DNA from: an uncultured Balneola sp.
Lineage (GTDB): Bacteria; Bacteroidota; Rhodothermia; Balneolales; Balneolaceae
Assembly (NCBI GenBank): GCA_902529115.1
Contig: CABZVB010000002.1
Location: 117,485 to 181,484 of the forward strand
Direction of reading: 5' to 3'
Length of the DNA: 64,000 nt
Shown: positions 10,763 through 20,759 of the stretch, piece by piece
Layout of the letters: each line of letters starts with the position of its first letter
Numbering within the stretch: the first letter of the stretch is position 1
Notes under the pieces: generated by a model
What the model was told of the DNA's origin: nothing
Databases searched by the model: none
What the model saw: only the letters and a program-made list of their open reading frames with translations
Position numbers and translations under genes: made by a program

Positions 10763-13700
10763 CTATCTAGTCCCATTTTGAAGAGCTAATTTCACATTTT
10801 CTTTCCCTAGTAATGTACGTAATTCGTACATTAGTGTCGGTGACGGGTCAACCACATATTTGCGAATGTTCATGGCAATTGGCCGTTCCATCTCTTCACT
10901 CTCAATTTGAGCTTTGACATAAGTAAGACCTTGATGTAAACTAAATAATTGAGCCAAACGCTCAATAGAGCTACTTTGAAGACTGTGGGTATGCAACCGA
11001 ATGGATAGACGCAATTTGTCTTGATGCTTTTCTCGTAGGTTTTCCACCCGTTCCACCGCTTGTACAATTATGGAATTTCCGCGATCGCGTTTGCTATAAC
11101 GCCCTTTAATCCAAAGTACATTATCCACTTCAAGTAGAGCCGCATATTGATCAAATTGTTGGCTAAAGACCGCCATTTCCATGGAAGAATATAGATCTTC
11201 GACCATCAAAAAGGCGATTGGACGTCCCTTTTTATCAGTAATGACTCGTTTTGAGGTTACGATTCCAATAATGTTTAACTCAGAATCGTGATTGAGTTGG
11301 TCTATGCTGTCCGATGATAATGAATGAGTTGAAAAAAGATGAATATCCTCTTTGTAGCGTTCTAGAGGGTGTCCACTCAAATAAAAGCCAATAAATTCAC
11401 GTTCTCTACTTAGCTGCTCCATAGAAGTCCAATTTGAAATGGTTGGAAGCCTTGGCTCTAGCAATGCAGTATGAGTACCAGCACCGGCAAATAAATTAGC
11501 CTGATTCAATCTTTTTTCTTCTTGCATTCTATTAGCATAAGATAAAATATCCTCTACACTTTGTAGGAGTTGTGCTCTATTATCATAAAGACTATCAAAA
11601 GCACCTGCCTGTATAAAGCTTTCAAGTGTACGACGGTTACAAATGCGTACATCTAAACGAGAGGCAAACTCAAAAATTGATTTAAAATTTCCTTCGGTAG
11701 TTCGCTGTTCTATGATGTGTTGAATTACATTTTCTCCCAGACCTTTTATAGCAGACAGTCCATATTTCACCCTACCCTCATTGGCCACAAACCTACCCAT
11801 TGAGGTATTTATATTGGGTGGATCTACTGGTATACCAAGTTGTTTGCACTCCTCAATAAAAGAAGCGATTTTTTTTATATCACTCATGTTGTGACTTAAT
11901 ACCGCCGCCATATACTCTGAAGTATAATTAGCTTTGAAATACATTGTATGATATGCTACAACTGAATAGGCTGCCGAATGGGACTTGTTGAATCCATAAC
12001 CGGCAAACATAGCCATTTTAGCAAATACATTTTTGGCTACTTTTTCGTCGTATCCCCGCTCTACAGATTGCCGGACAAATTTCTCTTCCTCTGGTGGAAG
12101 TAAATCAGCTTTTTTCTTACCCATTATTCTTCGTAAAACATCGGCTTCACTTAAACTATATCCTCCCATTTGTTGAGCTACTTTCATGATCTGTTCCTGA
12201 TATATCATGATGCCAAAAGTGGGCCTTAGTAAGGGGACTAAATCTTCATGGTCATATTCAACTTCTTCACGTCCATGCTTTCGATCAATATAATTGGGGA
12301 TAAATTGCATGGGCCCTGGTCGATATAAAGCATTCATAGCAATAAGATCATCAATGGTAGTAGGCTTAAGGTCTTTCAGGTACTTTCTCATTCCCTCACT
12401 CTCAAACTGAAAAGTACCAAGGGTTGCGCCTTTTTGGTATAGCTCAAAAGTCTGTGCATCATCTAAGGGGATGTCGTCAAGAGTGTAGCTCTTTCGATGA
12501 TTCTCATAAACAAACTGAATGGCTGTTTTTAAGATGGATAATGTTTTTAACCCCAAAAAGTCCATCTTTAACATCCCTGCAGACTCGATGACGCCCCCAT
12601 CAAACTGAGTCACTTGCAAATCGGCATCTCTAGCTGTACTAACAGGAATATATTTGGTTAATTGATCAGGGGCAATGATAATACCTGCTGCATGTATACC
12701 TGTGTTTCGAACCGATCCTTCTAAAATTTGCGCCATTCGCAGTGTTTCTGCTTCCAAGCCTTCACTATTTCGAATTTCCCGCAATTCTTTTACCTCCGAA
12801 AATGCATCGTCCAGAGTGGTTCCAGGACGTTCTGGGATTAGTTTAGCAATCCTATCAGCATCGGAAAGAGGTAAATCTAGCACTCTAGCTACATCCCTGA
12901 CTGAAGAACGCGCAGCCATAGAACCAAAAGTAATGATATGTGCAACCTGATCCGCACCATATTTATCCACCACATACTCTATAACTTTCTGACGCCCTTC
13001 ATCATCGAAGTCAATATCAATATCAGGCATACTAACCCGCTCTGGGTTTAAGAATCTTTCAAAAAGTAAATCATATTTGAAGGGATCTATGTTCGTGATC
13101 CCTGTTACATAAGCTACCACCGAACCGGCAGCGGATCCCCTTCCTGGCCCTACATACACGCCAAATTTTTTTGCGGCTGCGATGAAGTCCTGAACAATCA
13201 GAAAATAGCCAGGAAAGCCCATATTTTTTATAATCCCAAGTTCCAAATCAATACGGTCATTGAGTTCAGAGCTTATTTCACCAAATTTCTGAATGGCTCC
13301 CTCTAAGGTAAGATGGCGTAGATAATGGTCTTCATTTTCAAAGGCTGCTGGTATATCGAACTTGGGCAGAATAACCTCACGCTCTAACACGATGGGTTCT
13401 ACCTTTTGCACAATCTCGTTGGTTCCATAAACAGCCTCTGGCGTCTCAGAGAATAAACCGATCATTTCCTCAGCAGATTTAAAATAAAACTCGTGATTGG
13501 GAAACCCATATCTGAAATCCCGGCCTTTACCAATCGGTGTACTTTTAAGTGTACCATCACCAATACAAATTAGGGCATCATGGGCGTCGGCATCTGCTTT
13601 TTCCATATAAAAGCAGTTATTAGAAGCAACCAAAGAAACGCCATACTTTTTAGAGAAATCACGAAATACTTCATTTACCCGCTGCTCTTCTGGTAATCCG

Positions 13701-15070
13701 TGATCAATTAGCTCTAAGTAGAAGTCATCTCCAAAACAATCAATCCACCAGCTAATTTCTACTTCTGCGGCTTCTATTCCCTTATTTAGAATAAGTTCTC
13801 CCAGAATACCGTTGGTTCCACCGCTTAACGCAATAATGTCTTTAGAATACTCAGCTATAATCTGTTTATCTACCCTTGGGTATTTATAATAGTATCCTTG
13901 GATGTATCCAAGGGAACAGATTTTTGAAAGGTTTTTGAAGCCCTGCTGATTCTTTGCTAGTAAGGGTATTTGCCAACGTAAATCACGATGTTCACGGGTA
14001 AATTTTTTCTTCGAATGATCTTCAACTAAATACAGTTCACACCCCACTATGGGCTTAACCCCCTGTTTATGCGCTTCCGCAACAAACGAAAATGCACCAA
14101 ACATATTACCTAAGTCGGTTAGACCCACTGCAGGCATTTTCCATTGTGCTGCTTTCGTAATCAAATCTTTAACCCCTGCTGTGGATCGTAATACAGAGTA
14201 TTTAGAATGATTGTGCAAGTGAGAGAAAATTAGTGGCTCTCCATGGGTCCATTTTTTAAGTTTTTTTTTGGTGATTTCTTTTTGTTCCTCGGAGGCTAGA
14301 GAGCTGTCCTTTTCAGCTATTGGATCGCCATCAGTTTCCACTCTGACCGATTTATCCTGTGATAATGCCGACCGCTTCGGCTGCTTTACGGTAGTTTTGG
14401 AGGTTTTTAACCGATCTGGAGATACAAGATCGATGTAATGTTCTCTTTTTATGTAACTCTGAGGGGATTCATACAATCTGGCGTCTATCGGAAAACTGAA
14501 CTTCGCTTCACCAAGGAGCACTAACTCTAAAAAACAACGGGTCGTAGCCTCTACATCGGCAGCAGCATCGTGGGCATCTTCAAACCCCTTCTTGAACAAG
14601 GCATGGTGAAGTTCCCCAAGGGAAGGCCACTTAAAACCTCTTGGTCCAGGAATGGCACAAAATTGTGTTCCCTCATCCTTAGTATCTATTTTGGCCTTGT
14701 CCATTATGGCCGATGGGATTTTATTTCGCAAATATTCTGCACCCATTACACGTTCATCAAAAGACACATTATGCCCAACCATAAAATGGGCTCGGTCAAT
14801 ATCATTTCTAAAAATTACCAGTACTTCTTTGAGATCGACTCCTTCTCTTAAGGCTCTTTCGGTAGAAATGCCATGAATTTGTTCAGAATTAAAGGGTATA
14901 GTAAAGCCTTCCGGGCGGATGATATAGTTCCCACTCGACTGAAGTGCTCCCATATGATCATGCAGCTGCCAAGCTAATTGAACGAGCCTTGGCCAATTAT
15001 CCAATTGCGTAATTGGCGCGCTATAATCTCGGGGTAAACCGGTGGTTTCGGTGTCAAATATTAGATACAT
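10763..15070 (-). CDS. dnaE: DNA polymerase III alpha subunit with fused N-terminal proofreading exonuclease
   Basis: Replicative polymerase of 1435 residues, about 270 longer than E. coli DnaE. Residues 1-185 are a DEDDh exonuclease like epsilon (DnaQ): FDTETTG at 5-11 (Asp6, Glu8), HNVSFD at 100-105, and His167/Asp172 in HDAAADVEAT. A charged linker (about 210-275) joins it to the PHP domain, which begins with HLHNHS at 284-289. The polymerase active site is PDIDIDFDD near 682-690, and the palm also has GPGRGSAAGS. Tandem HhH and OB domains follow. In the PHP motif LTDLGNMFGA the usual His is Leu320. The exonuclease-PHP order differs from Gram-positive PolC, where the exonuclease interrupts PHP. 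This fusion is known from Bacteroidota-type DnaE. Confidence 0.96.
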   Translation of the reverse strand: MYLIFDTETTGLPRDYSAPITQLDNWPRLVQLAWQLHDHMGALQSSGNYIIRPEGFTIPFNSEQIHGISTERALREGVDLKEVLVIFRNDIDRAHFMVGHNVSFDERVMGAEYLRNKIPSAIMDKAKIDTKDEGTQFCAIPGPRGFKWPSLGELHHALFKKGFEDAHDAAADVEATTRCFLELVLLGEAKFSFPIDARLYESPQSYIKREHYIDLVSPDRLKTSKTTVKQPKRSALSQDKSVRVETDGDPIAEKDSSLASEEQKEITKKKLKKWTHGEPLIFSHLHNHSKYSVLRSTAGVKDLITKAAQWKMPAVGLTDLGNMFGAFSFVAEAHKQGVKPIVGCELYLVEDHSKKKFTREHRDLRWQIPLLAKNQQGFKNLSKICSLGYIQGYYYKYPRVDKQIIAEYSKDIIALSGGTNGILGELILNKGIEAAEVEISWWIDCFGDDFYLELIDHGLPEEQRVNEVFRDFSKKYGVSLVASNNCFYMEKADADAHDALICIGDGTLKSTPIGKGRDFRYGFPNHEFYFKSAEEMIGLFSETPEAVYGTNEIVQKVEPIVLEREVILPKFDIPAAFENEDHYLRHLTLEGAIQKFGEISSELNDRIDLELGIIKNMGFPGYFLIVQDFIAAAKKFGVYVGPGRGSAAGSVVAYVTGITNIDPFKYDLLFERFLNPERVSMPDIDIDFDDEGRQKVIEYVVDKYGADQVAHIITFGSMAARSSVRDVARVLDLPLSDADRIAKLIPERPGTTLDDAFSEVKELREIRNSEGLEAETLRMAQILEGSVRNTGIHAAGIIIAPDQLTKYIPVSTARDADLQVTQFDGGVIESAGMLKMDFLGLKTLSILKTAIQFVYENHRKSYTLDDIPLDDAQTFELYQKGATLGTFQFESEGMRKYLKDLKPTTIDDLIAMNALYRPGPMQFIPNYIDRKHGREEVEYDHEDLVPLLRPTFGIMIYQEQIMKVAQQMGGYSLSEADVLRRIMGKKKADLLPPEEEKFVRQSVERGYDEKVAKNVFAKMAMFAGYGFNKSHSAAYSVVAYHTMYFKANYTSEYMAAVLSHNMSDIKKIASFIEECKQLGIPVDPPNINTSMGRFVANEGRVKYGLSAIKGLGENVIQHIIEQRTTEGNFKSIFEFASRLDVRICNRRTLESFIQAGAFDSLYDNRAQLLQSVEDILSYANRMQEEKRLNQANLFAGAGTHTALLEPRLPTISNWTSMEQLSREREFIGFYLSGHPLERYKEDIHLFSTHSLSSDSIDQLNHDSELNIIGIVTSKRVITDKKGRPIAFLMVEDLYSSMEMAVFSQQFDQYAALLEVDNVLWIKGRYSKRDRGNSIIVQAVERVENLREKHQDKLRLSIRLHTHSLQSSSIERLAQLFSLHQGLTYVKAQIESEEMERPIAMNIRKYVVDPSPTLMYELRTLLGKENVKLALQNGTR

Positions 15071-15164
15071 AGATAAGTATTTATCTTAATAATATAGGGT
15101 AACCCACAAAGACTATGTACACAAGTTTTCCACAAATTTTGCATATCAAACCTTATATTTAAGT

Positions 15165-16091
15165 ATGGCAATAGCACTCATTTCTACCAGTAAAAATTTT
15201 CTTAAACTTAAAAAACATATCCATGGTCTTGACCCTAACATTCAGGTGGATATATGGCCTCGGATTACCTCAAAAAAGGCAGTGAGGATGAGCGTTTGCT
15301 GGAATATACCTCAACATACGTTAACTTCGTATCCAAACCTACAGCTTATCCAGTCCTACGGAGCTGGTGTTTCTAGGCTGCTCGAAGATTCCAGTATTCC
15401 TCCAAATATTCCCATTGCACGTATGAGTCTGAAATCCTTGGCCGCCGATATGCTCGCATATGTAGAATGGGCGCTTATGGATATACGGCATAATGGATTA
15501 CACTATCGAGCTAACCAATTTGAAGGACGTTGGGAAAGCAAGGAAACAGTACACCTAAAGGCACTCAAGGTTGGAATCATGGGACTGGGTAGTATAGGAC
15601 GGCATGTGAGTGTATCATTAGCAAACCAAGGTTACACCGTACTAGGTTGGTCCCGTTCTAAAAAAGACCTAGAAAATGTGCGTTGTTATGAACAACAGGA
15701 ACTCCATACTTTTGCTCGGCAGTGTAATGTAGTGGTTTGCCTACTACCAACTACAACAGAAACTCAAGGTCTGTTGGAACTTGAGCTTTTCAAAAGTATG
15801 CCACAGCCCAGTTTTATTATTAATGCAGGACGAGGAGCTCAACTCGTCGATGAAGACTTGATATACGCCCTAGACACCCAGCAAATTCAAGGAGCGTACC
15901 TAGACGTATTCACTAAGGAGCCTCTCGATCGTGATCATCATTTTTGGTCTCGAAAGGAAATAATGATTAGCCCACATATAGCTGCTCAAACTAGGGTGAG
16001 CGATGCCGCAGCTTTGATTGTGGAAAATTATTATCGAATTTCTTCCGGTATGCCTGCACAGTTTCTTGTAGATCGAGCAAAAGGTTATTGA
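15165..16091 (+). CDS. D-isomer-specific 2-hydroxyacid dehydrogenase (glyoxylate/hydroxypyruvate reductase A-like)
   Basis: NAD(P)-dependent reductase of 2-oxoacids. The nucleotide-binding motif GLGSIGRHV is near residue 139-147, followed by WSRSKK, where the basic residues after the second strand would favour NADPH. Catalytic residues are in NAGRGAQLVDEDL (Arg) and SPHIAA (His). The N-terminal lid is short, and overall length and order resemble GhrA. Substrate is not decidable from sequence. Single gene, divergent from dnaE with 94 bases between starts, and convergent with crcB. Confidence 0.85.
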   Translation: MAIALISTSKNFLKLKKHIHGLDPNIQVDIWPRITSKKAVRMSVCWNIPQHTLTSYPNLQLIQSYGAGVSRLLEDSSIPPNIPIARMSLKSLAADMLAYVEWALMDIRHNGLHYRANQFEGRWESKETVHLKALKVGIMGLGSIGRHVSVSLANQGYTVLGWSRSKKDLENVRCYEQQELHTFARQCNVVVCLLPTTTETQGLLELELFKSMPQPSFIINAGRGAQLVDEDLIYALDTQQIQGAYLDVFTKEPLDRDHHFWSRKEIMISPHIAAQTRVSDAAALIVENYYRISSGMPAQFLVDRAKGY

Positions 16092-16107
16092 CCTTCCTAC
16101 AACTACG

Positions 16108-16503
16108 TTAACCAGAAATTTTTATCCCATAAACTGAATACCAACCCGCTATGGCTAAAGCTAGCCCTAGTATAATTTGTAGCCCCATATTCAGAAAAGC
16201 ACCCACAAATTGATCAGATTTAAGCAGCAAAAAAGTGTCAAAGGTATAGGTGGAAAAGGTAGTGAAGCTGCCTAAGAATCCGACAAATAAAAAGATGCGA
16301 GGCCAACCGCTTCCCCAATTTTTTTGCTCAAAAAGCGCTGCTAAAAGACCAATTAAGAAACATCCTATCAGATTCACAACCATAGTTCCAATCGGTAAAA
16401 ATTCAGGCTTTATCCATCGGTGGATTCCTAAACTTAGCAAATAACGACTCAAAGCGCCAAGACTTCCACCGAGCATAACCGCTATTAAGGTGCTTAACTG
16501 CAC
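16108..16503 (-). CDS. crcB: Fluoride ion transporter CrcB (Fluc)
   Basis: Small four-helix inner-membrane fluoride channel that works as an antiparallel dimer. Family motifs are visible: GGSLGALSRYLL, NLIGCFLIG and GFLGSFTTFSTYTFD, where the TTFST segment lines the pore. An ATG at 16554 gives 148 residues but overlaps ilvE by 44 bases and adds a surplus hydrophobic leader. GTG at 16503, seven bases after the ilvE stop, gives 131 residues beginning MQLSTLIAVMLGG, closer to the usual length, so I chose it; the ATG remains possible. No fluoride riboswitch is evident. Likely the last gene of ppc-ilvE-crcB. Confidence 0.88.
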   Translation of the reverse strand: MQLSTLIAVMLGGSLGALSRYLLSLGIHRWIKPEFLPIGTMVVNLIGCFLIGLLAALFEQKNWGSGWPRIFLFVGFLGSFTTFSTYTFDTFLLLKSDQFVGAFLNMGLQIILGLALAIAGWYSVYGIKISG

Positions 16504-16510
16504 AGGTCTT

Positions 16511-17590
16511 TTAGATATGAATACTAACAGGATGAGTCCAATCAAAATAGTCATCTAACTGACCATATTGAATGCCTGTAATGGTGTTATGAAATCTTTC
16601 AGCAAGCTGGCCAATTTTACCATCACCGATGGTAATTTCCTGTCCTTTGTGCGCAATTCTACCTACAGGACTAATAACGGCCGCTGTACCACTACCAAAC
16701 ACTTCTTTCAGATGACCATCAGCAGAGGCTTGCATAACTTCATCGATTGATATCTTTCTCTCTTGCACCTCATATCCCCATTCCTTCGCCAACTGAATAA
16801 CGGAATCTCTAGTAATCCCTGACAAAACTGAGCCAGTTAAGGAAGGGGTTACCAAGGTGTCACCAATAAGGAAATGTATATTCATAGTACCAACCTCTTC
16901 AATGTACTTATGATCAATGGCGTCCAGCCAGAGTACCTGAGTAAAACCGTCTTGTTGCGCCTGTTGGGCGGGTAAGAAACTGGCTGCATAATTACCCGCA
17001 GTTTTAGCCTCCCCAGTTCCACCTGGTACTGCGCGAACAAAGTCAGGAGAGGTGGTTAAAGAAACTGGGTTAAATCCTTCACCATAATAGGCTCCCACAG
17101 GAGACATAATTATGTGGTAAGCATAGGTCGCGGATACTCTCGCGGCAAGGTAATTTTCATTGGCAAAGATAAAAGGCCTAATATACAGTGCAGTTCCTCG
17201 CTTTTTGGGCACCCAAGCGGCATCTAACCGGATAAGTATTTCAAGAGCTTCAATAAATACTTCATAAGAAGTCTCTGGTATACACATTCTCCGGCACGAT
17301 CGATTAAATCGAGCGTGATGCACATCTGGCCGAAATAAATTGATTTGTTTTTCGTCCACATAAAACGCTTTCATTCCTTCAAATACCGCCTGCCCATAAT
17401 GAAGTACATTTAATGCTGGATTAATTTCGATAGGACCGAATGGTTTAATCTGGCCAGTTTTCCACGTATTGTGCGCGTACTGCATCTCAAACATATGATC
17501 GGTAAAACATCGACCAAAATCTAAATTATTCATATCTACTTCCTGAATCCTGGAAGTAGTCACCTTATCTACCTGTAACATTGAAGTCAT
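16511..17590 (-). CDS. ilvE: Branched-chain amino acid aminotransferase
   Basis: PLP enzyme for the last step of leucine, isoleucine and valine synthesis and the first step of their breakdown. It is the longer (about 355-residue) class IV type. Signals: HYGQAVFEGMKAF, RFNRSCRRMCIP, YIRPF, the PLP lysine in GTGEAKTAGNYAAS near residue 196, EEVGTMN and SVLSGITRDS. Length is 359. It is followed immediately by crcB and preceded by ppc at 84 bases, all on one strand. Confidence 0.95.
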   Translation of the reverse strand: MTSMLQVDKVTTSRIQEVDMNNLDFGRCFTDHMFEMQYAHNTWKTGQIKPFGPIEINPALNVLHYGQAVFEGMKAFYVDEKQINLFRPDVHHARFNRSCRRMCIPETSYEVFIEALEILIRLDAAWVPKKRGTALYIRPFIFANENYLAARVSATYAYHIIMSPVGAYYGEGFNPVSLTTSPDFVRAVPGGTGEAKTAGNYAASFLPAQQAQQDGFTQVLWLDAIDHKYIEEVGTMNIHFLIGDTLVTPSLTGSVLSGITRDSVIQLAKEWGYEVQERKISIDEVMQASADGHLKEVFGSGTAAVISPVGRIAHKGQEITIGDGKIGQLAERFHNTITGIQYGQLDDYFDWTHPVSIHI

Positions 17591-17674
17591 GATTTTCCGT
17601 GTTGAATCTTTTGCGAAATATAGTAAGGTTAGATATGAATATTCAGAATTTTACAGCTATTTGAATGAAAAAAA

Positions 17675-20500
17675 TTATCCTGTACTCTGCATGGCTGCAG
17701 CTATACTGTTGATGTTTAAAAACAATAATTCAGTAAGAATTTTTTCTTGATTTTGGTCGTTTATATCCCTTTTTACCCATCTTTGAATTAACTCAGTTTG
17801 AATAACATTAAGCGGATAGGTAAAGGGATTTCGAAATTGTATGGAGCGCTGAATAACAGGGTTATGATCTAAAATTTTCTCCATTCCAGCAATACCTGTG
17901 ATATACTCGGTAGCCCATTGGTAATCCAGCAGTATCATTTGATGAAAAGTGTCCTCTTCAGGATGATCCAAGTATAACTCTGAAGTGGCAATATGGGTTC
18001 GAGCTAACTCACGCTGGGAATTATTAAGAACGGTATGAAAAAAGGTCCATTCTCTAAACCATCGCTTTAAAATATCTTGAGCATCTGGATTATTGCCAAT
18101 AAGCTTTTTTAAACCAGATCCAATTCCGTACCAGCCTGGTACATTATAACGGACTTGGGTCCAAGCAAAGACCCATGGTATAGCTCTAAGGCCTTCGAAT
18201 GTAAGCCCACCGCTAGCACCTCTTGAAACAGGTCGGGAGGCAATAGGAAGTTTTCCAATATGCTCGATAGGTGTTTTTTGCATATACCATTCCCAGAAAC
18301 CAGGCGCATCAATTAAGCCTCTGTAGGCTTCCATCGTATATTTAGAAAGTTCTTGCATGAGATCCCATTCACGATCTTTTCCATAAAGATATCCGGGCGC
18401 ATTCTTCTGAGCATTGATCACCTGAGCCATCGCATGGACAAGCTGTTCTAAGTGACGATGAGCAATGGTTTCTAGGGAGTAACGAAAAGAAATCACCTCG
18501 CCTTGTTCGGTAAATCTAATGCGCCCATTATTACTTACCGGCGGCATTGCTAAAATAGCCTTGTTGGACTGTCCACCACCTCTACCTATAGTACCACCTC
18601 GTCCATGAAAAAGCCTAAAATCAATATCATACTCCCGGCAAACCATTCCTAAATCGTACTGAGCTTTGTTAAGTGTCCAATTTGCAGTCCAATAACCACC
18701 GTCTTTATTACTATCGGAGTAACCCAACATGATTTCTTGGAAATTGTTTCTTGCTGTAATCTGCTGTTTGAATAATGGGTCTTCAAACATCTGAGCCATA
18801 ATATCTCGGGAGTTTTCTAAATCTTCTATAGTTTCAAATAGAGGTACCACATCCAATAGAGTAGTTACCTCGCCATCTAGTATACTCCATAAACCCATTT
18901 CTTTAGCTATTAGAAGAACCTCCAACATGTCGCTAACTCCATGAGTCATAGAGATTATGTAACTGCCAAAAATATTAGAGTCGAGCTCTAGCATATCTCG
19001 AATCTCTTCGAATACCCCCAATACTTTTTGTGTAGTCTCACTTCGCTGAAATCCTTGTGAACACAGTGGCCTTGGATTTTTAAGTTCTTTGTTCAAAAGG
19101 CTAATCTTTTCACCTTCTGAAAGATTAGTATAATCATATTCAGCACCGGCAAAGCTCAACATTTCTGTAACTGTTTCCTCATGAAGTCTAGAGTGTTGTC
19201 GTATATCCAATGCAGTTAAATGAAACCCAAAGGTTTTAGCACAAATAATAAGATCATGAAGCCTCCCTTGTTCAGTCATTCCACCAAATCCTTGTTGTAG
19301 TAAAGATTCACTAATTAGCTCCAAATCCTTAATAAATACCTCAGGAGTATACTCCTTAGCTTTATCTAGGATATGACTCTTTGACTGTTCAATTGCAAGC
19401 AATTGAATCTTCAAGCACTGCATGATGTGAGTAATTTTTCTTCGGTAAGGCTCTCTTTGATATCTTCTCTCATATAAATCACTTAAGGGGTTATCACGTT
19501 CCTCCTTTCGTAAAGACTCTCTCAATGCATCCGATATAGTAGCTTCTTTATATGAAATACTTAGATACCTTCGAAGGTGATCCAATTTTTTCAAGTACAG
19601 CTGCAAAACGGTTTTACGCTGTTCTATGAGCGTTTTCCAAGTAATCGAAGAAGTGACATTTGGATTTCCATCTCTGTCACTACCTATCCAAGAACGATAT
19701 CGTAATACGATGGGTAAAGCGCGACTATGATTGGTATAGGCTTCTGGATAATAAGTTTCCAAAGCTAACCTCATGTCCTTATATAGCAGTGGGATAGCAT
19801 CCCATATGGTATGTGTAAAGAAGTATAATCCATTTTCTACTTCATCTTCCACCGACATTCGTTGGGCTCGCACTTCATCAGTAAGAAGTAATAGCTTAAG
19901 CTGAATTAGAATTTCTTTTCTCAAATGGCGTTCCTCGTCAGCTGTTAATTCTTCAGTACCCAACTTACTCACCATCTCACTTATTTCATGCTGCTTGGTT
20001 AGGATGCTACGTCGCCGAGCTTCAGTAGGGTGTGCGGTTATGGTAGGTTGGATATCCATATGATCAAATACATCCATCACTTCTGCATAGGAATACCCTT
20101 GTTTTTTCATGGCGTATACAGCCTCCAAAATACTCTCATTTCGAGGGGTATCGGGTGTTTCTGCAAACTCCCGTTTACGATTGATCCGACTTATCTCGTG
20201 CTGTTCTAAAGAGTTTACCAAATGAAAATATGTGGTATATAATCTCAGAAATTCCTTTATCTCCCCGATAGATAGGTTTTGAAGCCTATTTAAAAAAGCC
20301 TCTAGTTCACTAACTTGACCATGATCTAATGCATTCTTTATTTGTATAGGAGCATTTCCCAGAAGAGCTAAAAAATCAGGCTTACTTCGATCTAGACTAA
20401 GCTGTTCTAAAATTTCAGAAAGAACAAATACATGCTTAGATAGAGATTCACTAACCTTACTTTCAGAGGCTAGTTTACGGATGGTAGATTCTAACTCCAT
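17675..20500 (-). CDS. ppc: Phosphoenolpyruvate carboxylase
   Basis: Carboxylates PEP with bicarbonate to oxaloacetate, refilling the TCA cycle for amino-acid synthesis. The catalytic-histidine motif TAHPTEARRRS is at residues 155-165. The PEP-binding glycine loop FHGRGGTIGRGGG lies near residue 628. RSWIGSDRDGNPNV and LGYSDSNKDGGY are also diagnostic. Length of 941 is in the bacterial range. The C-terminus reads SIAAAMQSTG, matching the family's active-site terminus ending in Thr-Gly. Possibly transcribed with ilvE and crcB, which draw on the same carbon skeleton pool. Confidence 0.96.
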   Translation of the reverse strand: MELESTIRKLASESKVSESLSKHVFVLSEILEQLSLDRSKPDFLALLGNAPIQIKNALDHGQVSELEAFLNRLQNLSIGEIKEFLRLYTTYFHLVNSLEQHEISRINRKREFAETPDTPRNESILEAVYAMKKQGYSYAEVMDVFDHMDIQPTITAHPTEARRRSILTKQHEISEMVSKLGTEELTADEERHLRKEILIQLKLLLLTDEVRAQRMSVEDEVENGLYFFTHTIWDAIPLLYKDMRLALETYYPEAYTNHSRALPIVLRYRSWIGSDRDGNPNVTSSITWKTLIEQRKTVLQLYLKKLDHLRRYLSISYKEATISDALRESLRKEERDNPLSDLYERRYQREPYRRKITHIMQCLKIQLLAIEQSKSHILDKAKEYTPEVFIKDLELISESLLQQGFGGMTEQGRLHDLIICAKTFGFHLTALDIRQHSRLHEETVTEMLSFAGAEYDYTNLSEGEKISLLNKELKNPRPLCSQGFQRSETTQKVLGVFEEIRDMLELDSNIFGSYIISMTHGVSDMLEVLLIAKEMGLWSILDGEVTTLLDVVPLFETIEDLENSRDIMAQMFEDPLFKQQITARNNFQEIMLGYSDSNKDGGYWTANWTLNKAQYDLGMVCREYDIDFRLFHGRGGTIGRGGGQSNKAILAMPPVSNNGRIRFTEQGEVISFRYSLETIAHRHLEQLVHAMAQVINAQKNAPGYLYGKDREWDLMQELSKYTMEAYRGLIDAPGFWEWYMQKTPIEHIGKLPIASRPVSRGASGGLTFEGLRAIPWVFAWTQVRYNVPGWYGIGSGLKKLIGNNPDAQDILKRWFREWTFFHTVLNNSQRELARTHIATSELYLDHPEEDTFHQMILLDYQWATEYITGIAGMEKILDHNPVIQRSIQFRNPFTYPLNVIQTELIQRWVKRDINDQNQEKILTELLFLNINSIAAAMQSTG

Positions 20501-20759
20501 ATATACTACGATTTTGAGATTGTGAGTACTTAAATTTAGTAAATTCTATAACCCGATGTAGTATAAAGCTAGATTAGATTAGTTTATTTAAGTCGTCCTG
20601 TTAGATTTTTTTGGGAAAGCCAGTGTCATCCTCAGACGATATTAGCATATACAGTTATTCCCATGATGATTAGAGTAAACCAAAGCCTCTTTTTTAAATT
20701 TTATTGGGGACTAAACTGACTTGATATTCGTCCTATAAAATTCCCCTCTATTAATAGGC

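Noticed and set aside
12675..12950. Plus-strand frame opposite dnaE
   Set aside because: Lies across the conserved polymerase core; a shadow frame.
15120..15140. TTTTCCACA near the dnaE start as a DnaA box or origin
   Set aside because: One mismatch from TTATCCACA, single copy and no cluster; a chance match is likely.
20620..20690. Membrane-helix-like frame (RLWFTLIIMGITVYANIV) downstream of the MBL-rhodanese gene
   Set aside because: No start codon in a suitable position and too short to support a gene.
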